Shown: piece by piece, positions 45,304 through 54,216 of the stretch
Numbering within the stretch: the stretch's first letter is position 1
Layout: the number at the start of each line of letters is the position of its first letter
Source of the DNA: CAVRXQ01 sp963838845
Lineage (GTDB): Bacteria; Actinomycetota; Acidimicrobiia; Acidimicrobiales; Bog-793
Assembly: GCA_963838845.1 (NCBI GenBank)
Contig: CAWISR010000003.1
Span: 124,001 to 188,000, forward strand
Direction: 5' to 3'
DNA: 64,000 nt
Made by a program: the position numbers and the translations under genes
Notes under the pieces: model-generated
What the model was told of the DNA's origin: nothing
The model's database searches: none
Seen by the model: the letters and a program-made list of their open reading frames with translations, nothing else

Positions 45304-45909
45304 TCAGTCCGCGGGAACGCTCGCCAGGGTCGACTGGATCTCTGACCAGGCGATCGGTCCCTCGCGCAACAGGCGCGCTTCTCTTTTGACGATCGATACC
45401 ACGCTCGACGGAAGCCCGTCGCGCGTCCCCCCGTCGAGCACGGCATCGACCCGTCCACCGAACACCGCCGAGAACTGCCACGCCGATGTGATCGGGGGTT
45501 CGCCGTGTCGATTGGCACTCGTCACCGCCAGCGGACCGACGCGGCGGCACAAGTCGCGCACGATGTCGTCGTCCGGGCAGCGCAACCCGACGCTGGCGCC
45601 ATCACCACCGAGACGCGGGGGCACCCGAGCGTCGATGGAAACGATGATCGTCAGCGCGCCGGGCCAGAACCGTCGCGCCAGGAGCGAAAGCCGCCGATCC
45701 GACCTTCCGATGAAGGCTTCGGCTTGATCGAGGTCGGCGACCAGAACCGGAAGGGCGAGATCGAGCGGTCGTCCCTTGAGCTCGAAGATCTCTCCGAGCG
45801 CGCCGTCCGACGCCACGAGCGCCGCGAGTCCGTAGACCGTGTCGGTCGGGATTCCGGCGACCGCGCCCGATGCAAGCGCCACCGCGACGCGCATGGCGTC
45901 CGTCGTCAC
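45304..45909 (-). CDS. L-threonylcarbamoyladenylate synthase (Sua5/YciO/TsaC)
   Basis: 201 residues. GAVAGIPTDTVYGLAALVAS, LKGRPLDLALPVLVAD and GPLAVTSANRHGEPPITSAW follow the TsaC/Sua5 family, which makes the threonylcarbamoyl-AMP used for t6A37 in tRNA. It has no C-terminal Sua5 domain, so it is the short form. GTG at 45909 overlaps the prmC stop as GTGA. Confidence 0.93.
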   Translation of the reverse strand: MTTDAMRVAVALASGAVAGIPTDTVYGLAALVASDGALGEIFELKGRPLDLALPVLVADLDQAEAFIGRSDRRLSLLARRFWPGALTIIVSIDARVPPRLGGDGASVGLRCPDDDIVRDLCRRVGPLAVTSANRHGEPPITSAWQFSAVFGGRVDAVLDGGTRDGLPSSVVSIVKREARLLREGPIAWSEIQSTLASVPAD

Positions 45910-46790
45910 CAACGCGCGACGAGCACGCGGTCGCGGCCAGCAAGGTCCCTTCGGACCTCGATCACCCGGGCACCCGCGGCGACGGCGCGCACTCGTGCAA
46001 ACTCCGTCTGCGACGGGGCGATTTCCACCACGGCCGCTCCGCCCTCGGCGATGACGCCCGGCGCGCCGGCGATGAGGACTTCGATTGCCTCCGTGCCGTT
46101 CGGACCGGCGACGAGCGCCAATTTCGGGTCGAAGTCGCGGACGACGGGGTCAAGGCAGTTCCATTCGTGCTCTGCGACGTATGGAGGGTTCGACACGACG
46201 ACGTCGACGCGCCCTTTCGCCGAAGGAGGGATCGCCTCGAACCAATCGCCGACACGTACGTCGATCCGCCGCGCGATATCTGGCTTGAGCCGGTCACGAT
46301 TCGACTTCGCGAGCTCAACCGCTGGTTCCGACACGTCAGTGGCGATCACCATCACGAGTGGGTGCTCGCTCGCCACCGCGCAGGAAATCGCTCCTGATCC
46401 CGTGCCGAGGTCAACGACGAGTGGGCGTCCCGGCACACGTTCGAGCTCAGCGAGCGTGTACTCGACGACCATCTCGGTTTCGGGCCGCGGCACGAGCGCC
46501 CGTCGATCGACAAGAAGGTCAACCATGCGAAACGGCCAGTGCCCGAGAACGTGCTGCAGCGGTTCGCCGGCGGCGCGACGCGCGACGAGACGCGCGAACT
46601 CCTCGTGCTCGACGGCGCCTGGTGTGGCCGCCTCCGCGGCGCCGAGATCCGTCAGGCCAGCGGTCCGCATCGCGTCCTCGGCGATCCAGCGCGCCTCGGT
46701 CCGCGATCCGAGCGATTCGGCGGCCTCGTCAACGAGCTCACGCCACGTTGGTGCCTCAGTGCGAGGCGTTGAACCCGCGTCCACGTTCAT
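45906..46790 (-). CDS. prmC: Peptide chain release factor N5-glutamine methyltransferase
   Basis: 294 residues. N-terminal helical domain, then the SAM-binding VVDLGTGSGAISCAVASE and the catalytic VVSNPPYVAEHEW (NPPY). It methylates the Gln of the GGQ loop in release factors; its substrate prfA is directly upstream. The ATG at 46790 lies 35 bases inside prfA. Confidence 0.95.
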   Translation of the reverse strand: MNVDAGSTPRTEAPTWRELVDEAAESLGSRTEARWIAEDAMRTAGLTDLGAAEAATPGAVEHEEFARLVARRAAGEPLQHVLGHWPFRMVDLLVDRRALVPRPETEMVVEYTLAELERVPGRPLVVDLGTGSGAISCAVASEHPLVMVIATDVSEPAVELAKSNRDRLKPDIARRIDVRVGDWFEAIPPSAKGRVDVVVSNPPYVAEHEWNCLDPVVRDFDPKLALVAGPNGTEAIEVLIAGAPGVIAEGGAAVVEIAPSQTEFARVRAVAAGARVIEVRRDLAGRDRVLVARW

Positions 46791-47829
46791 CGCGCAGCAG
46801 CTCTTCGACGATCTCGTCGAGATCGCCTTCGAGGATTTTGTCGAGGCGGTGCAACGTCAGACCGATGCGGTGATCCGTGACCCGGTTCTCTTTGAAGTTG
46901 TACGTGCGGATCTTGTCGGCGCGTCCGCCGGCTCCGATCTGCTCCCGCGTCTCGCGGGCACGTTCTTCTGCGACCCGATCCTGTTCGAGTTTCAACAGCC
47001 GCGAGCGCAGGACCTGCATCGCTTTGGCCCGGTTCTGGATCTGGCTCTTTTCGTCCTGCATCGCGACGACGACACCGGTCGGGATGTGGGTGATCCGCAC
47101 CGCCGAGTCCGTCGTGTTGACGGACTGACCGCCCGGGCCGGTCGAGCGATAGACGTCGATGCGCAGATCAGCCGGGTCGATGTCCAAATCGACCTCGTCT
47201 GCTTCGGGAAGCACCGTGACCGTCGCAGACGACGTGTGCACCCTCCCCTGGGATTCGGTGACAGGGACGCGTTGCACGCGATGCGTCCCACCCTCGTGCT
47301 TCAGTCGCGACCAGGCGTCGTCGCCCTTCACGACGAAAGTCACCTCGTCGATGCCGCCGAGCGAGGACTCCTGCAAACTCAGTACGTCGACCTTCCAGTG
47401 ACGCCGATCCGCATACCGCTGGTACATGTCGAAAAGGTCTCGTGCAAACAGGTTCGCCTCGGCGCCGCCCTCGGCGCCGCGGATCGTCACGATCACGTTG
47501 CGGCCGTCGTTCTCGTCTCGCGGGGCCGTCAATGCGGCGACGTGTTCCTCAAGCTCGGCGACTCGCGCCTCTTGGGATTCGAGCTCGGCGCGGGCCAGTT
47601 CCCGTTCGGCGGGAGGGGCGCCATCGACGAGCTCGCGAGCCGCCCCAACGTCCTCGGTCGCGCGGCGAAGGTCGCGCACGGCGCGGACGATCGGCTCGAT
47701 CCGCTTCAGTCGGCGCGAAAGTTCGAGGAAACGTTTGCGGTCGGCGGTGACATCGGGCTCGGAGAGCTCGGCGAGGACTGCCTCGTACTCGCGCTCGAGC
47801 TCGCCGAAACGATCGGGATCGAGCGTCAT
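46756..47829 (-). CDS. prfA: Peptide chain release factor 1
   Basis: 357 residues. The GGQ loop STGPGGQSVNTTDSAVRI and the codon-recognition PVT motif (RVQRVPVTESQGRVHTS) identify RF1, which reads UAA and UAG. Long N-terminal coiled coil. ATG at 47829; the gap of 63 bases to rpmE shows no clear promoter. Confidence 0.97.
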   Translation of the reverse strand: MTLDPDRFGELEREYEAVLAELSEPDVTADRKRFLELSRRLKRIEPIVRAVRDLRRATEDVGAARELVDGAPPAERELARAELESQEARVAELEEHVAALTAPRDENDGRNVIVTIRGAEGGAEANLFARDLFDMYQRYADRRHWKVDVLSLQESSLGGIDEVTFVVKGDDAWSRLKHEGGTHRVQRVPVTESQGRVHTSSATVTVLPEADEVDLDIDPADLRIDVYRSTGPGGQSVNTTDSAVRITHIPTGVVVAMQDEKSQIQNRAKAMQVLRSRLLKLEQDRVAEERARETREQIGAGGRADKIRTYNFKENRVTDHRIGLTLHRLDKILEGDLDEIVEELLRDERGRGFNASH

Positions 47830-47892
47830 GTGCGGTTGCTGACGACGATCGGGTAAGCGAAGGTCCTGCGAACCTTCACACTCGATCTGATA

Positions 47893-48108
47893 TCAGCGCT
47901 TGCGCTTGCCTCGCTGGCCGTACCGACGCTCGAAACGCTCGACACGGCCACCGGTGTCGACGAGCTTCTGCTTGCCCGTGTAGAAGGGGTGGCACTCGTT
48001 GCACAGCTCGACATGGAGCTCCGCCTTGGTCGAGCGCGTCGTGAAGGTATTGCCGCACGAGCAGCGCACCGTCGCGACGACGTAGTTCGGGTGAATATCA
48101 GCCTTCAT
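47893..48108 (-). CDS. rpmE: 50S ribosomal protein L31
   Basis: 71 residues. MKADIHPNYVVATVRCSCGN with a second Cys pair in ELCNECHPFYTGKQK makes it the zinc-binding (C+) form of L31. The ATG at 48108 has GAGGT 5 bases upstream. The tail is basic (RRYGQRGKRKR). Confidence 0.97.
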   Translation of the reverse strand: MKADIHPNYVVATVRCSCGNTFTTRSTKAELHVELCNECHPFYTGKQKLVDTGGRVERFERRYGQRGKRKR

Positions 48109-48155
48109 GTTGACCTCATGGTAATGGTGAGTCGACGAATTGCCGGACGGAGCTC

Positions 48156-49868
48156 TCAAGCCCCTGGCGTCGGTGCCTTTGCGATCTCGGCAAGGAACTC
48201 CGCGTTCGACGCCGTGGTCTTGATCTTGTCCATCAAAAGCTCGAGGCCCGCGGCCGCGTTCCCTTCGCTGCTCAGCGCGTTGAGCACTCGGCGCAGTTTC
48301 CAGACCTGCTGGAGTTGCGAGCGCTCGAACAAGAGCTCCTCGTGGCGGGTCGAACTCGCGTTCACGTCGATCGCCGGGTATATCCGCCGTTCGGCGAGTC
48401 GGCGATCGAGCCGCAGCTCCATGTTCCCGGTTCCCTTGAACTCTTCGAAGATCACCTCGTCCATCTTCGATCCGGTCTCCACGAGCGCGGTTGCAAGGAT
48501 CGTGAGCGATCCGCCCTCTTCGACGTTGCGCGCCGCACCGAAGAACTTCTTCGGCGGGTACAGCGCACCGGAGTCGACGCCACCGGACATGATCCGACCG
48601 GTTGCCGGCTGCGCGAGGTTGTAGGCGCGCGCCAGGCGAGTGATGCCGTCGAGAAGGATCACGACGTCGCGACCCATTTCGACGAGACGCTTCGCCCGTT
48701 CGATCGTGAGCTCCGAGACCGCGGTGTGCTCGTCGGCCGGGCGGTCGAATGTCGAGGCGATGACCTCACCTTTCACGGTGCGCCGCATGTCGGTGACCTC
48801 TTCGGGTCGCTCGGCCACCAACAACACGATGAGGTGCACATCGGGGTTGTTCGCCTCGATCGAGTGCGCGATCTGCTTCATGACCGTCGTCTTGCCAGCC
48901 TTTGGCGGCGAGACGATCATCCCGCGCTGTCCTCGGCCGATCGGCGAAATGAGATCAACGATGCGGGCCGTGAGGTTCCCGGTGTCGCCGGGCATCTCGA
49001 GGCGGAGCTGGCTGTCTGGGAACAGTGGCGTGAGGTCTTCGAACCTTGGACGCTGACGCGCGTCTTCGGGCTGAAGACCGGAGACCGAGTCGATGCGGAC
49101 GAGCGCCGGATACTTCTCGCTCGGGCCCGCCGGCCGGCATGCGCCTTCAATGGCGTCGCCGCGGCGCAACGCGAAGCGCCGCGCCTGGCTCACCGAGACA
49201 TAGACGTCTTTCGGGCTCGGCAGGTAGCCGCCCGTGCGGAGAAAGCCGTAGCCCTCTTCGCGCAAGTCGAGAAGCCCCTTCACCGGAACGAGTTCGCCTT
49301 GCCAGGTGGCGTCCCTGTCTGCCGGCTCCCCCCGGTCGCGACCGCGCCGACGGCGACCGCGTCGGTTCGCGGCGTCGACGTGACCGGGAGCCTGGTGCTG
49401 GGGCCGGCGATCGGTCCGATGATGCGGGTCATCGGTAACGGTGTCGACCGTGGCCGCCGACTCCTCTTGGTCTCGCTCGCCGTTTCGCTGGGCGATCTCT
49501 GCCAGCTCTTCGACCGAGTCGTCCGTATCGAACTCCTCGCCGAGACCGACCACCGTTGCCGCCCCCTTCACTTCTGGCATCTCCGGGATGTCGATTTCTT
49601 GGCGCACTTCTTCGGCCTCAGCCGTGTCGAGCGCCGAAGCACGGCCCGCGGCCTTGCGGGCGCCGTTTGGGGAACGACGACGCGTCGAGGGCGATCCGTT
49701 TTTCGGAGCGGAGCCGTTGCCGACGCCCGTCGCCTCCAAGATGAGATCGATGATGTCGTCCTTTTTCGAGCGGGGCGCCGGTTCCAATGACATCGCGGTC
49801 GCGATCGCTTGGAGCTCGTTTCGCTCTTTGGATTCGAGGATCGAGCGTTCGAGCTGCTCTTCGGCCAT
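48156..49868 (-). CDS. rho: Transcription termination factor Rho
   Basis: 570 residues. An N-terminal SAP-like helical part (ERNELQAIATAMSLEPAPRS) is followed by a long, low-complexity insertion of about 120 residues ending in a basic patch (RRGRRRRGRDRGE), typical of actinobacterial Rho, then the RNA-binding domain (GLLDLREEGYGFLRTGGYL) and the ATPase (Walker A SPPKAGKTTVMK; LDGITRLARAYN; Q-loop/R-loop region KFFGAARNVEEGG). ATG at 49868 follows AGGAG. Its leader is about 280 bases if the promoter listed at 50153-50181 is right. Confidence 0.97.
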   Translation of the reverse strand: MAEEQLERSILESKERNELQAIATAMSLEPAPRSKKDDIIDLILEATGVGNGSAPKNGSPSTRRRSPNGARKAAGRASALDTAEAEEVRQEIDIPEMPEVKGAATVVGLGEEFDTDDSVEELAEIAQRNGERDQEESAATVDTVTDDPHHRTDRRPQHQAPGHVDAANRRGRRRRGRDRGEPADRDATWQGELVPVKGLLDLREEGYGFLRTGGYLPSPKDVYVSVSQARRFALRRGDAIEGACRPAGPSEKYPALVRIDSVSGLQPEDARQRPRFEDLTPLFPDSQLRLEMPGDTGNLTARIVDLISPIGRGQRGMIVSPPKAGKTTVMKQIAHSIEANNPDVHLIVLLVAERPEEVTDMRRTVKGEVIASTFDRPADEHTAVSELTIERAKRLVEMGRDVVILLDGITRLARAYNLAQPATGRIMSGGVDSGALYPPKKFFGAARNVEEGGSLTILATALVETGSKMDEVIFEEFKGTGNMELRLDRRLAERRIYPAIDVNASSTRHEELLFERSQLQQVWKLRRVLNALSSEGNAAAGLELLMDKIKTTASNAEFLAEIAKAPTPGA

Positions 49869-50208
49869 TAAATCTGCTCCTGGTTCTGTTGATTCGGTTG
49901 CACAGGGTCTGCTGCTCCGGCTGGGGAAATACCCGATTCCTCTGTGTCAGTCCTTCACCGACGTTTCTGGGATCAGGTCCGCCGCGGTCACGTGCCTGCG
50001 GGAAAAGGGCGTCGAGGCGGCACCGCGACGCCGATCAGAGGGAACGGGCGGATGAACCGGACGCGACCTCGACGGAAACGGGATGTGCCACCACCGGTCG
50101 GAGGCCCTTCGCAGACGCGCGAACTCGCCTCGGTCGATCAGATGGTTTTGACAGTGTACCGGCTAGCGCGAGGACCGGCAACGCATTCGCCCTTTCCCGA
50201 CGAATCGC
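49869..50208 (-). other. Long leader region of rho
   Basis: A 340-base stretch between the lysA stop and the rho start with no believable gene. It contains a promoter-like sequence and would form a leader of roughly 280 bases. Rho is often autoregulated through its leader in other bacteria, so such a role is possible. I see no strong intrinsic terminator in it. Confidence 0.4.
50153..50181 (-). promoter_or_regulatory. Putative rho promoter
   Basis: On the reverse strand TTGCCG (50181-50176), a 17-base spacer and TACACT (50158-50153). This is the clearest -35/-10 pair in the window. Confidence 0.5.
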
Positions 50209-51534
50209 TCACACCTCGAGCCTCAGCAGGTCGTCAGGCGTCTCCCGGCGGAGGACCACTCGGGCGGTCCCACCTTCGACGAACACGACGGCGGGTCGGG
50301 GAATCCGGTTGTAGTTCGAGGCCATCGAAATCCCGTAGGCGCCAGTGACCGGGGTCGCGAGCACGTCTCCGACTTCGACGTCGCCGGGCAAACGCGCGTC
50401 GGCGACGAGTATGTCGCCGGACTCGCAGTGCTTTCCGACGACGCGGCAAGTGAGTGGACGCGCTGCGTCCGTCGCCCGCGGCAAGAACGCCTCGTATCCG
50501 CTCCCGTAGAGCACCGGGCGCGGGTTGTCACTCATCCCTCCGTCGACGGCGACGTAGGTCCGCACTTCCGGGATCTGCTTGATCGTCCCGATCCGGTAAC
50601 AGGTGATCGCAGCCGTCGCCACGATCGCACGACCAGGCTCAGCGCTGATGCTGACGGACCCTGGAAGACCAACGGCGCGGGCCGCGCCGAACACCGCGTC
50701 CGCCCACTGCGTGATCGACGGTGAAACCTCGTCGGTGAGGTACGCCACCGCGAGTCCACCGCCCACCGACAACTCAGCGAGCTCGAACCTTTCGATCAGC
50801 TCGGTCAGCGATTCGACGAGACGCTCAAAGGAGTCGAGGCGGAGGATCTGGCTGCCGATGTGGGCATGCAATCCGACCACCTCGACACCACGCAGCTTCC
50901 GGAGGACGTCGAGAGCTCGATCGGCGTCCCCCGAAGCGAGCGGAAACCCGAACTTCGAGTCGAGTCGTCCTGTCGCGACGAAATCGTGGGTGTGCGCCTC
51001 GATTCCCGGATTCACCCGGACGAGGACCGAGACCGCGTCGCTGCGCGACGCTTCGAGCACTCGTTCAACCCGCTCGATCTCGTCGAACGAATCGACGACG
51101 ATTCGCGAGACCCCGTACTCGATCGCTGAATTCAGCTCTTCTTCGGATTTGTTGTTGCCGTGCAGGACGATGCGTGACCCGGGCGCGCCGGCGGCGATCG
51201 CGACGGCGAGTTCGCCGCCGGTCGACACGTCGATGCCCAAGCCTTCTTCGAGGACGACTTCGACGATCGCCTTGCAGCTGAAGGCCTTCGACGCGTACAC
51301 GACACGGCCACTGAACGCTCGCATGGCTTCGCGGGAGCGCGCGCGGATCGTCGCTACGTCGTAGACGAAAAGTGGTGTTCCGAACTCCTCGGCGAGCCCC
51401 TCGAGTTCGATCCCACCGACAACGAGTTGACCGTTTCGCGTGATTTCCGCGCTGTCGGGGAGGAGGTGGCGACCGATCGGCGCCTCGTTCGGAATCGGAG
51501 CCGTCGCGGTTTCGAGCTCTCGAGGATCAATCAC
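50209..51534 (-). CDS. lysA: Diaminopimelate decarboxylase
   Basis: 441 residues, fold type III PLP. PLFVYDVATIRARSREAM, the PLP lysine in VVYASKAFSCKAI, HAHIGSQILRLDSFERL, the phosphate loop SVGGGLAVAY, EPGRAIV and GKHCESGDILVADARLP with the catalytic Cys are present. It makes lysine from meso-DAP. GTG at 51534 overlaps the argS stop as GTGA. Confidence 0.96.
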   Translation of the reverse strand: MIDPRELETATAPIPNEAPIGRHLLPDSAEITRNGQLVVGGIELEGLAEEFGTPLFVYDVATIRARSREAMRAFSGRVVYASKAFSCKAIVEVVLEEGLGIDVSTGGELAVAIAAGAPGSRIVLHGNNKSEEELNSAIEYGVSRIVVDSFDEIERVERVLEASRSDAVSVLVRVNPGIEAHTHDFVATGRLDSKFGFPLASGDADRALDVLRKLRGVEVVGLHAHIGSQILRLDSFERLVESLTELIERFELAELSVGGGLAVAYLTDEVSPSITQWADAVFGAARAVGLPGSVSISAEPGRAIVATAAITCYRIGTIKQIPEVRTYVAVDGGMSDNPRPVLYGSGYEAFLPRATDAARPLTCRVVGKHCESGDILVADARLPGDVEVGDVLATPVTGAYGISMASNYNRIPRPAVVFVEGGTARVVLRRETPDDLLRLEV

Positions 51535-53143
51535 ATGGACTCCGGCGCGCTCACGCCGAGGATTCCGAGTCCGATCAACAACCCGGATCTCACGCCACCG
51601 ACGAGAACGAGGCGCGCGCCACTCAGCTCATCACTGACCTCGTCACCGAGCACACGAACATCGTGGTAGAAGGCGTGGAAGTCCGAAGCGAGCTGGCGAA
51701 CCCAGTTCGTCACCTTGTAAGGCGCTCGTTCCTCCGCCGCCTCTTCGACGACCGACGGCAGGTCGATCAGCCGCCGGACGAGCTCGATCTCGCGAGGGTC
51801 GACGAGCAGCGAGAGTTGGGCCGAGTCGACGGGCGGCGTCTCGACTCCCCTCTCGTTCGCCACGCGGACGATGGACTCGATCGCGCGCGTAGGCGTACTG
51901 GACGTAGTACACGGGGTTTTCCATCGAGCGGCGCTGCACCGCGTCGAGATCGATCGTCGTCGATTGGTTGATCGAGTTCATCAGCGTCAACAACCGAACC
52001 GCGTCCGGGCCAACCATGTCGATGAGCTCGTCGAGGCGCACGAAATTTCCGGCTCGCTTTGACATCTTGCCGCTCACGAGCGAGATGACTTGACCCAGAA
52101 TGACCTCGAGACGTTCGGGGTCGACACCCAACGCGGCGATGCCGGCGCGCAGGCTCGCCACCTGGCCATGATGGTCGGCGCCCCAGACGTCGATCACCCG
52201 GTCGAAGCCGCGGGTGACGAACTTGTCGCGGTGATACGCGAGATCGCCGGCCAAGTACGTCGGTTGACCATCCGAGCGAATGAGGACACGGTCGCGGCTG
52301 TCGCCGAACGCGCTAGACCGAAACCACGTCGCTCCGTCGGCTTCGTAGACGGCCTCCCGGACGCGAAGCAGCGCGATCGTCTCGTCGACGAGACCGGACT
52401 CCTCGATCGACGCTTGGCTGTACCAGCGATCGAAGACGATCCCAAGCCTCTCGAGGGTCGATTTGATGTTCCCGACGATCCTGTTGGATGCAAACTTCCC
52501 CGCGGCCATCGGTTCGTCGGGTCCGTTGTATGCCGCCGCGAGCTCGACGAGGTACTCGCCTTGGTACCCCTCCTCCGGCGGCGCGTCGCCTGCGCGGCGG
52601 GCGAGCAGACTCTCCCCGAGCAACCTGATCTGGTTACCGGTGTCGTTGAGGTAGTACTCGCGCTCGACGACGAACCCGCAGCGGTCGAGGAGGCGCGCGA
52701 GCGCGTCCCCATACGCACCGAACCAGCCGTTCCCGACATGGAGCGGACCAGTCGGATTCGCGGACACGAACTCGATCTGGACGCGCTCGCCGCGGCCGAG
52801 ATTCGGACGGGCGTAGTTCGCTTCGCCCTCCGCGACGATCGACTCGAGTGCCTCGTGGTAGTAGCTCGGTCGCAGGTGGAAATTCACGAACCCCGGTCCG
52901 GCGACCTCGACAGACTCGACATGGTCGAGGCCAGCAGTTCGAAGGCGGCGTCGCGAGGTCGTCCGCGAGCTGCCGGGGCGAAGCGTGCGCCCGCTTTGCG
53001 ACAACGAGCGCGACGTTGGTCGACAGATCACCATGCTCCTCCCGCTGCGGACGCTCGAGGAGGATCTCTTCGCGCGACGCGACGATCCCCGCCGACGACA
53101 ACGCCGCGGAGATCGCGTCGACAAGGAAGTCGGTGGTCGTCAT
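51531..53143 (-). CDS. argS: Arginyl-tRNA synthetase, interrupted by two frameshifts
   Basis: Three frames together make one ArgS of about 536 residues. From ATG 53143: TTTDFLVDAISAALSSAGIV and EEHGDLSTNVALVVAKRA. A first shift near 52947 (one extra C on the coding strand) leads to LDHVESVEVAGPGFVNFHLR, the HIGH-like SANPTGPLHVGNG and ENPVYYVQYAYAR. A second near 51882 (one extra G) leads to SIVRVANERGVETPPVD and the anticodon-binding domain. Removing one base at each place gives a continuous class I synthetase. ArgS is essential, so sequence errors are likely. It is divergent from tRNA-Arg(CCG). Confidence 0.9.
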
Positions 53144-53240
53144 CGAATGAGGGCGTGCTCCATCTGGCAAGTAGCATCACAGCACAGCGGCGCGGTGCCG
53201 ACGGGTTGTGGGTTGCCACTTTGCTCGCCGCGCGCCTCCT

Positions 53241-53312
<72 letters not shown>

Positions 53313-53339
53313 CGGTCGCCGTCGACGTGGCGAGGTTGC

Positions 53340-53861
53340 TCACGACCGGTCGGTGATCGGAACGCGCGCAAGCTCCTCTTCGGCCAGGCCGAGCAGGTTG
53401 CTCACCCCGGTGTCCGAGGACGCCGAGACCGCGACGTAGCCCTCGTCGACGACAACGTGTGTCACGTGGCCCTCGCGGTAACTCAGCGCCCAGTCCCCGA
53501 CGTCGTGGATGCGGTGCACCTTCACCGCGGTCGGATACCGCGCGGACTTCGGCGGGAAAAGCTCGTAGCTCACGACGACCGACTCGCGCGGGGATCGGGC
53601 GAGATCGCCGTAGCTACACGTCACCGTCGAGCTCGTCGCTGATTGGAATGATCGCGCACTCGTTGCGCTACGGTTCGTCACGGGAACGTAGAACTCGATT
53701 TCGCTCACCGGCGGACACATCGCCGAAACGGATGGGAGTCTCGCCTGAGGCGGCAATGATTGCCGCGATGGCGACGCACCGCCGCAGCTCGTGACGGCAA
53801 CCGCGAGGAGACCGATCACCGCCACGAGTCTCAAACGACGCCGATCGCTTCGCTCCACCAC
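53340..53861 (-). CDS. Putative lipoprotein, function unknown
   Basis: 173 residues from GTG 53861, which follows GAAGGAAG. A basic start (ERSDRRRLRL), a hydrophobic segment (VAVIGLLAVAVTS) and a lipobox Cys (VTSCGGAS) mark a lipoprotein signal peptide. The mature part has two more Cys (AMCPPVSE and TVTCSYGD) and an alpha/beta pattern similar in style to small actinobacterial surface lipoproteins. I do not recognise the family. Longer in-frame starts exist upstream (ATG 53894). Confidence 0.65.
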   Translation of the reverse strand: MVERSDRRRLRLVAVIGLLAVAVTSCGGASPSRQSLPPQARLPSVSAMCPPVSEIEFYVPVTNRSATSARSFQSATSSTVTCSYGDLARSPRESVVVSYELFPPKSARYPTAVKVHRIHDVGDWALSYREGHVTHVVVDEGYVAVSASSDTGVSNLLGLAEEELARVPITDRS

Positions 53862-53973
53862 CCTGCTTCCTTCGCGCACCTTCAATCGGGTCATGCGAAT
53901 CGGCAAGACAGCATCGAGCAAGCATGCGAACAAAACGTTCGCGCGCCTAGGACGATATCCCGCCCCGCGTCCG

Positions 53974-54011
53974 CGTTGACAAGAAATTGACGCGTCCGAC
54001 GCGCGATTGAC
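53974..54011 (+). promoter_or_regulatory. Phased TTGAC repeats upstream of kdp
   Basis: TTGAC occurs at 53974, 53985 and 54007, i.e. at intervals of 11 and 22 bases (one and two helical turns), within 75 bases of the first kdp ORF. This layout suits tandem binding of a response regulator such as KdpE. A copy could also serve as a -35 box, but no matching -10 is clear. Confidence 0.4.
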
Positions 54012-54046
54012 GTTTCTTTCACGTCGTTCCCAGCAAGATGCCAGTC

Positions 54047-54130
54047 ATGGCTGACTTTCTTGCTGTCGTCGGCTTCATCGCCTTCGCCGTGGTGATGCTC
54101 GCACTGATCAACGGACTCGACCGCGTATGA
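54047..54130 (+). CDS. Micro membrane protein preceding kdpF
   Basis: 27 residues: ADFLAVVGFIAFAVVMLALI forms one membrane helix, followed by NGLDRV. Its TGA overlaps the kdpF ATG (ATGA), so it is likely translated as part of the kdp operon. An in-frame ATG at 54038 is an alternative start. Similar tiny ORFs ending in a DR motif precede kdpF in other actinobacteria, as far as I recall; no function is assigned. Confidence 0.6.
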   Translation: MADFLAVVGFIAFAVVMLALINGLDRV

Positions 54131-54216
54131 CCTGGGTCCAAGCGATTCTTCTCGTCGTTTCAATTGTCGTCTTCTTGTATCTCGGCGTCGCGATGTTCAA
54201 GCCCGAGTGGTTTTAG
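54127..54216 (+). CDS. kdpF: Potassium-transporting ATPase subunit KdpF
   Basis: 29 residues: one helix (VQAILLVVSIVVFLYLGVAM) and the end FKPEWF, the typical KdpF pattern with a Pro-Glu-Phe-like terminus. It stabilises KdpABC. Its TAG is directly followed by the kdpA ATG. Confidence 0.88.
   Translation: MTWVQAILLVVSIVVFLYLGVAMFKPEWF

Noticed and set aside
45505..47856. 783-codon plus-strand ORF, one of the longest in the window
   Set aside because: It runs across the antisense of sua5, prmC and prfA, which are all clear genes; no domain is seen.
49787..50314. 175-codon plus-strand ORF across the rho leader
   Set aside because: It overlaps both rho and lysA antisense and lacks a start signal or recognisable motif.
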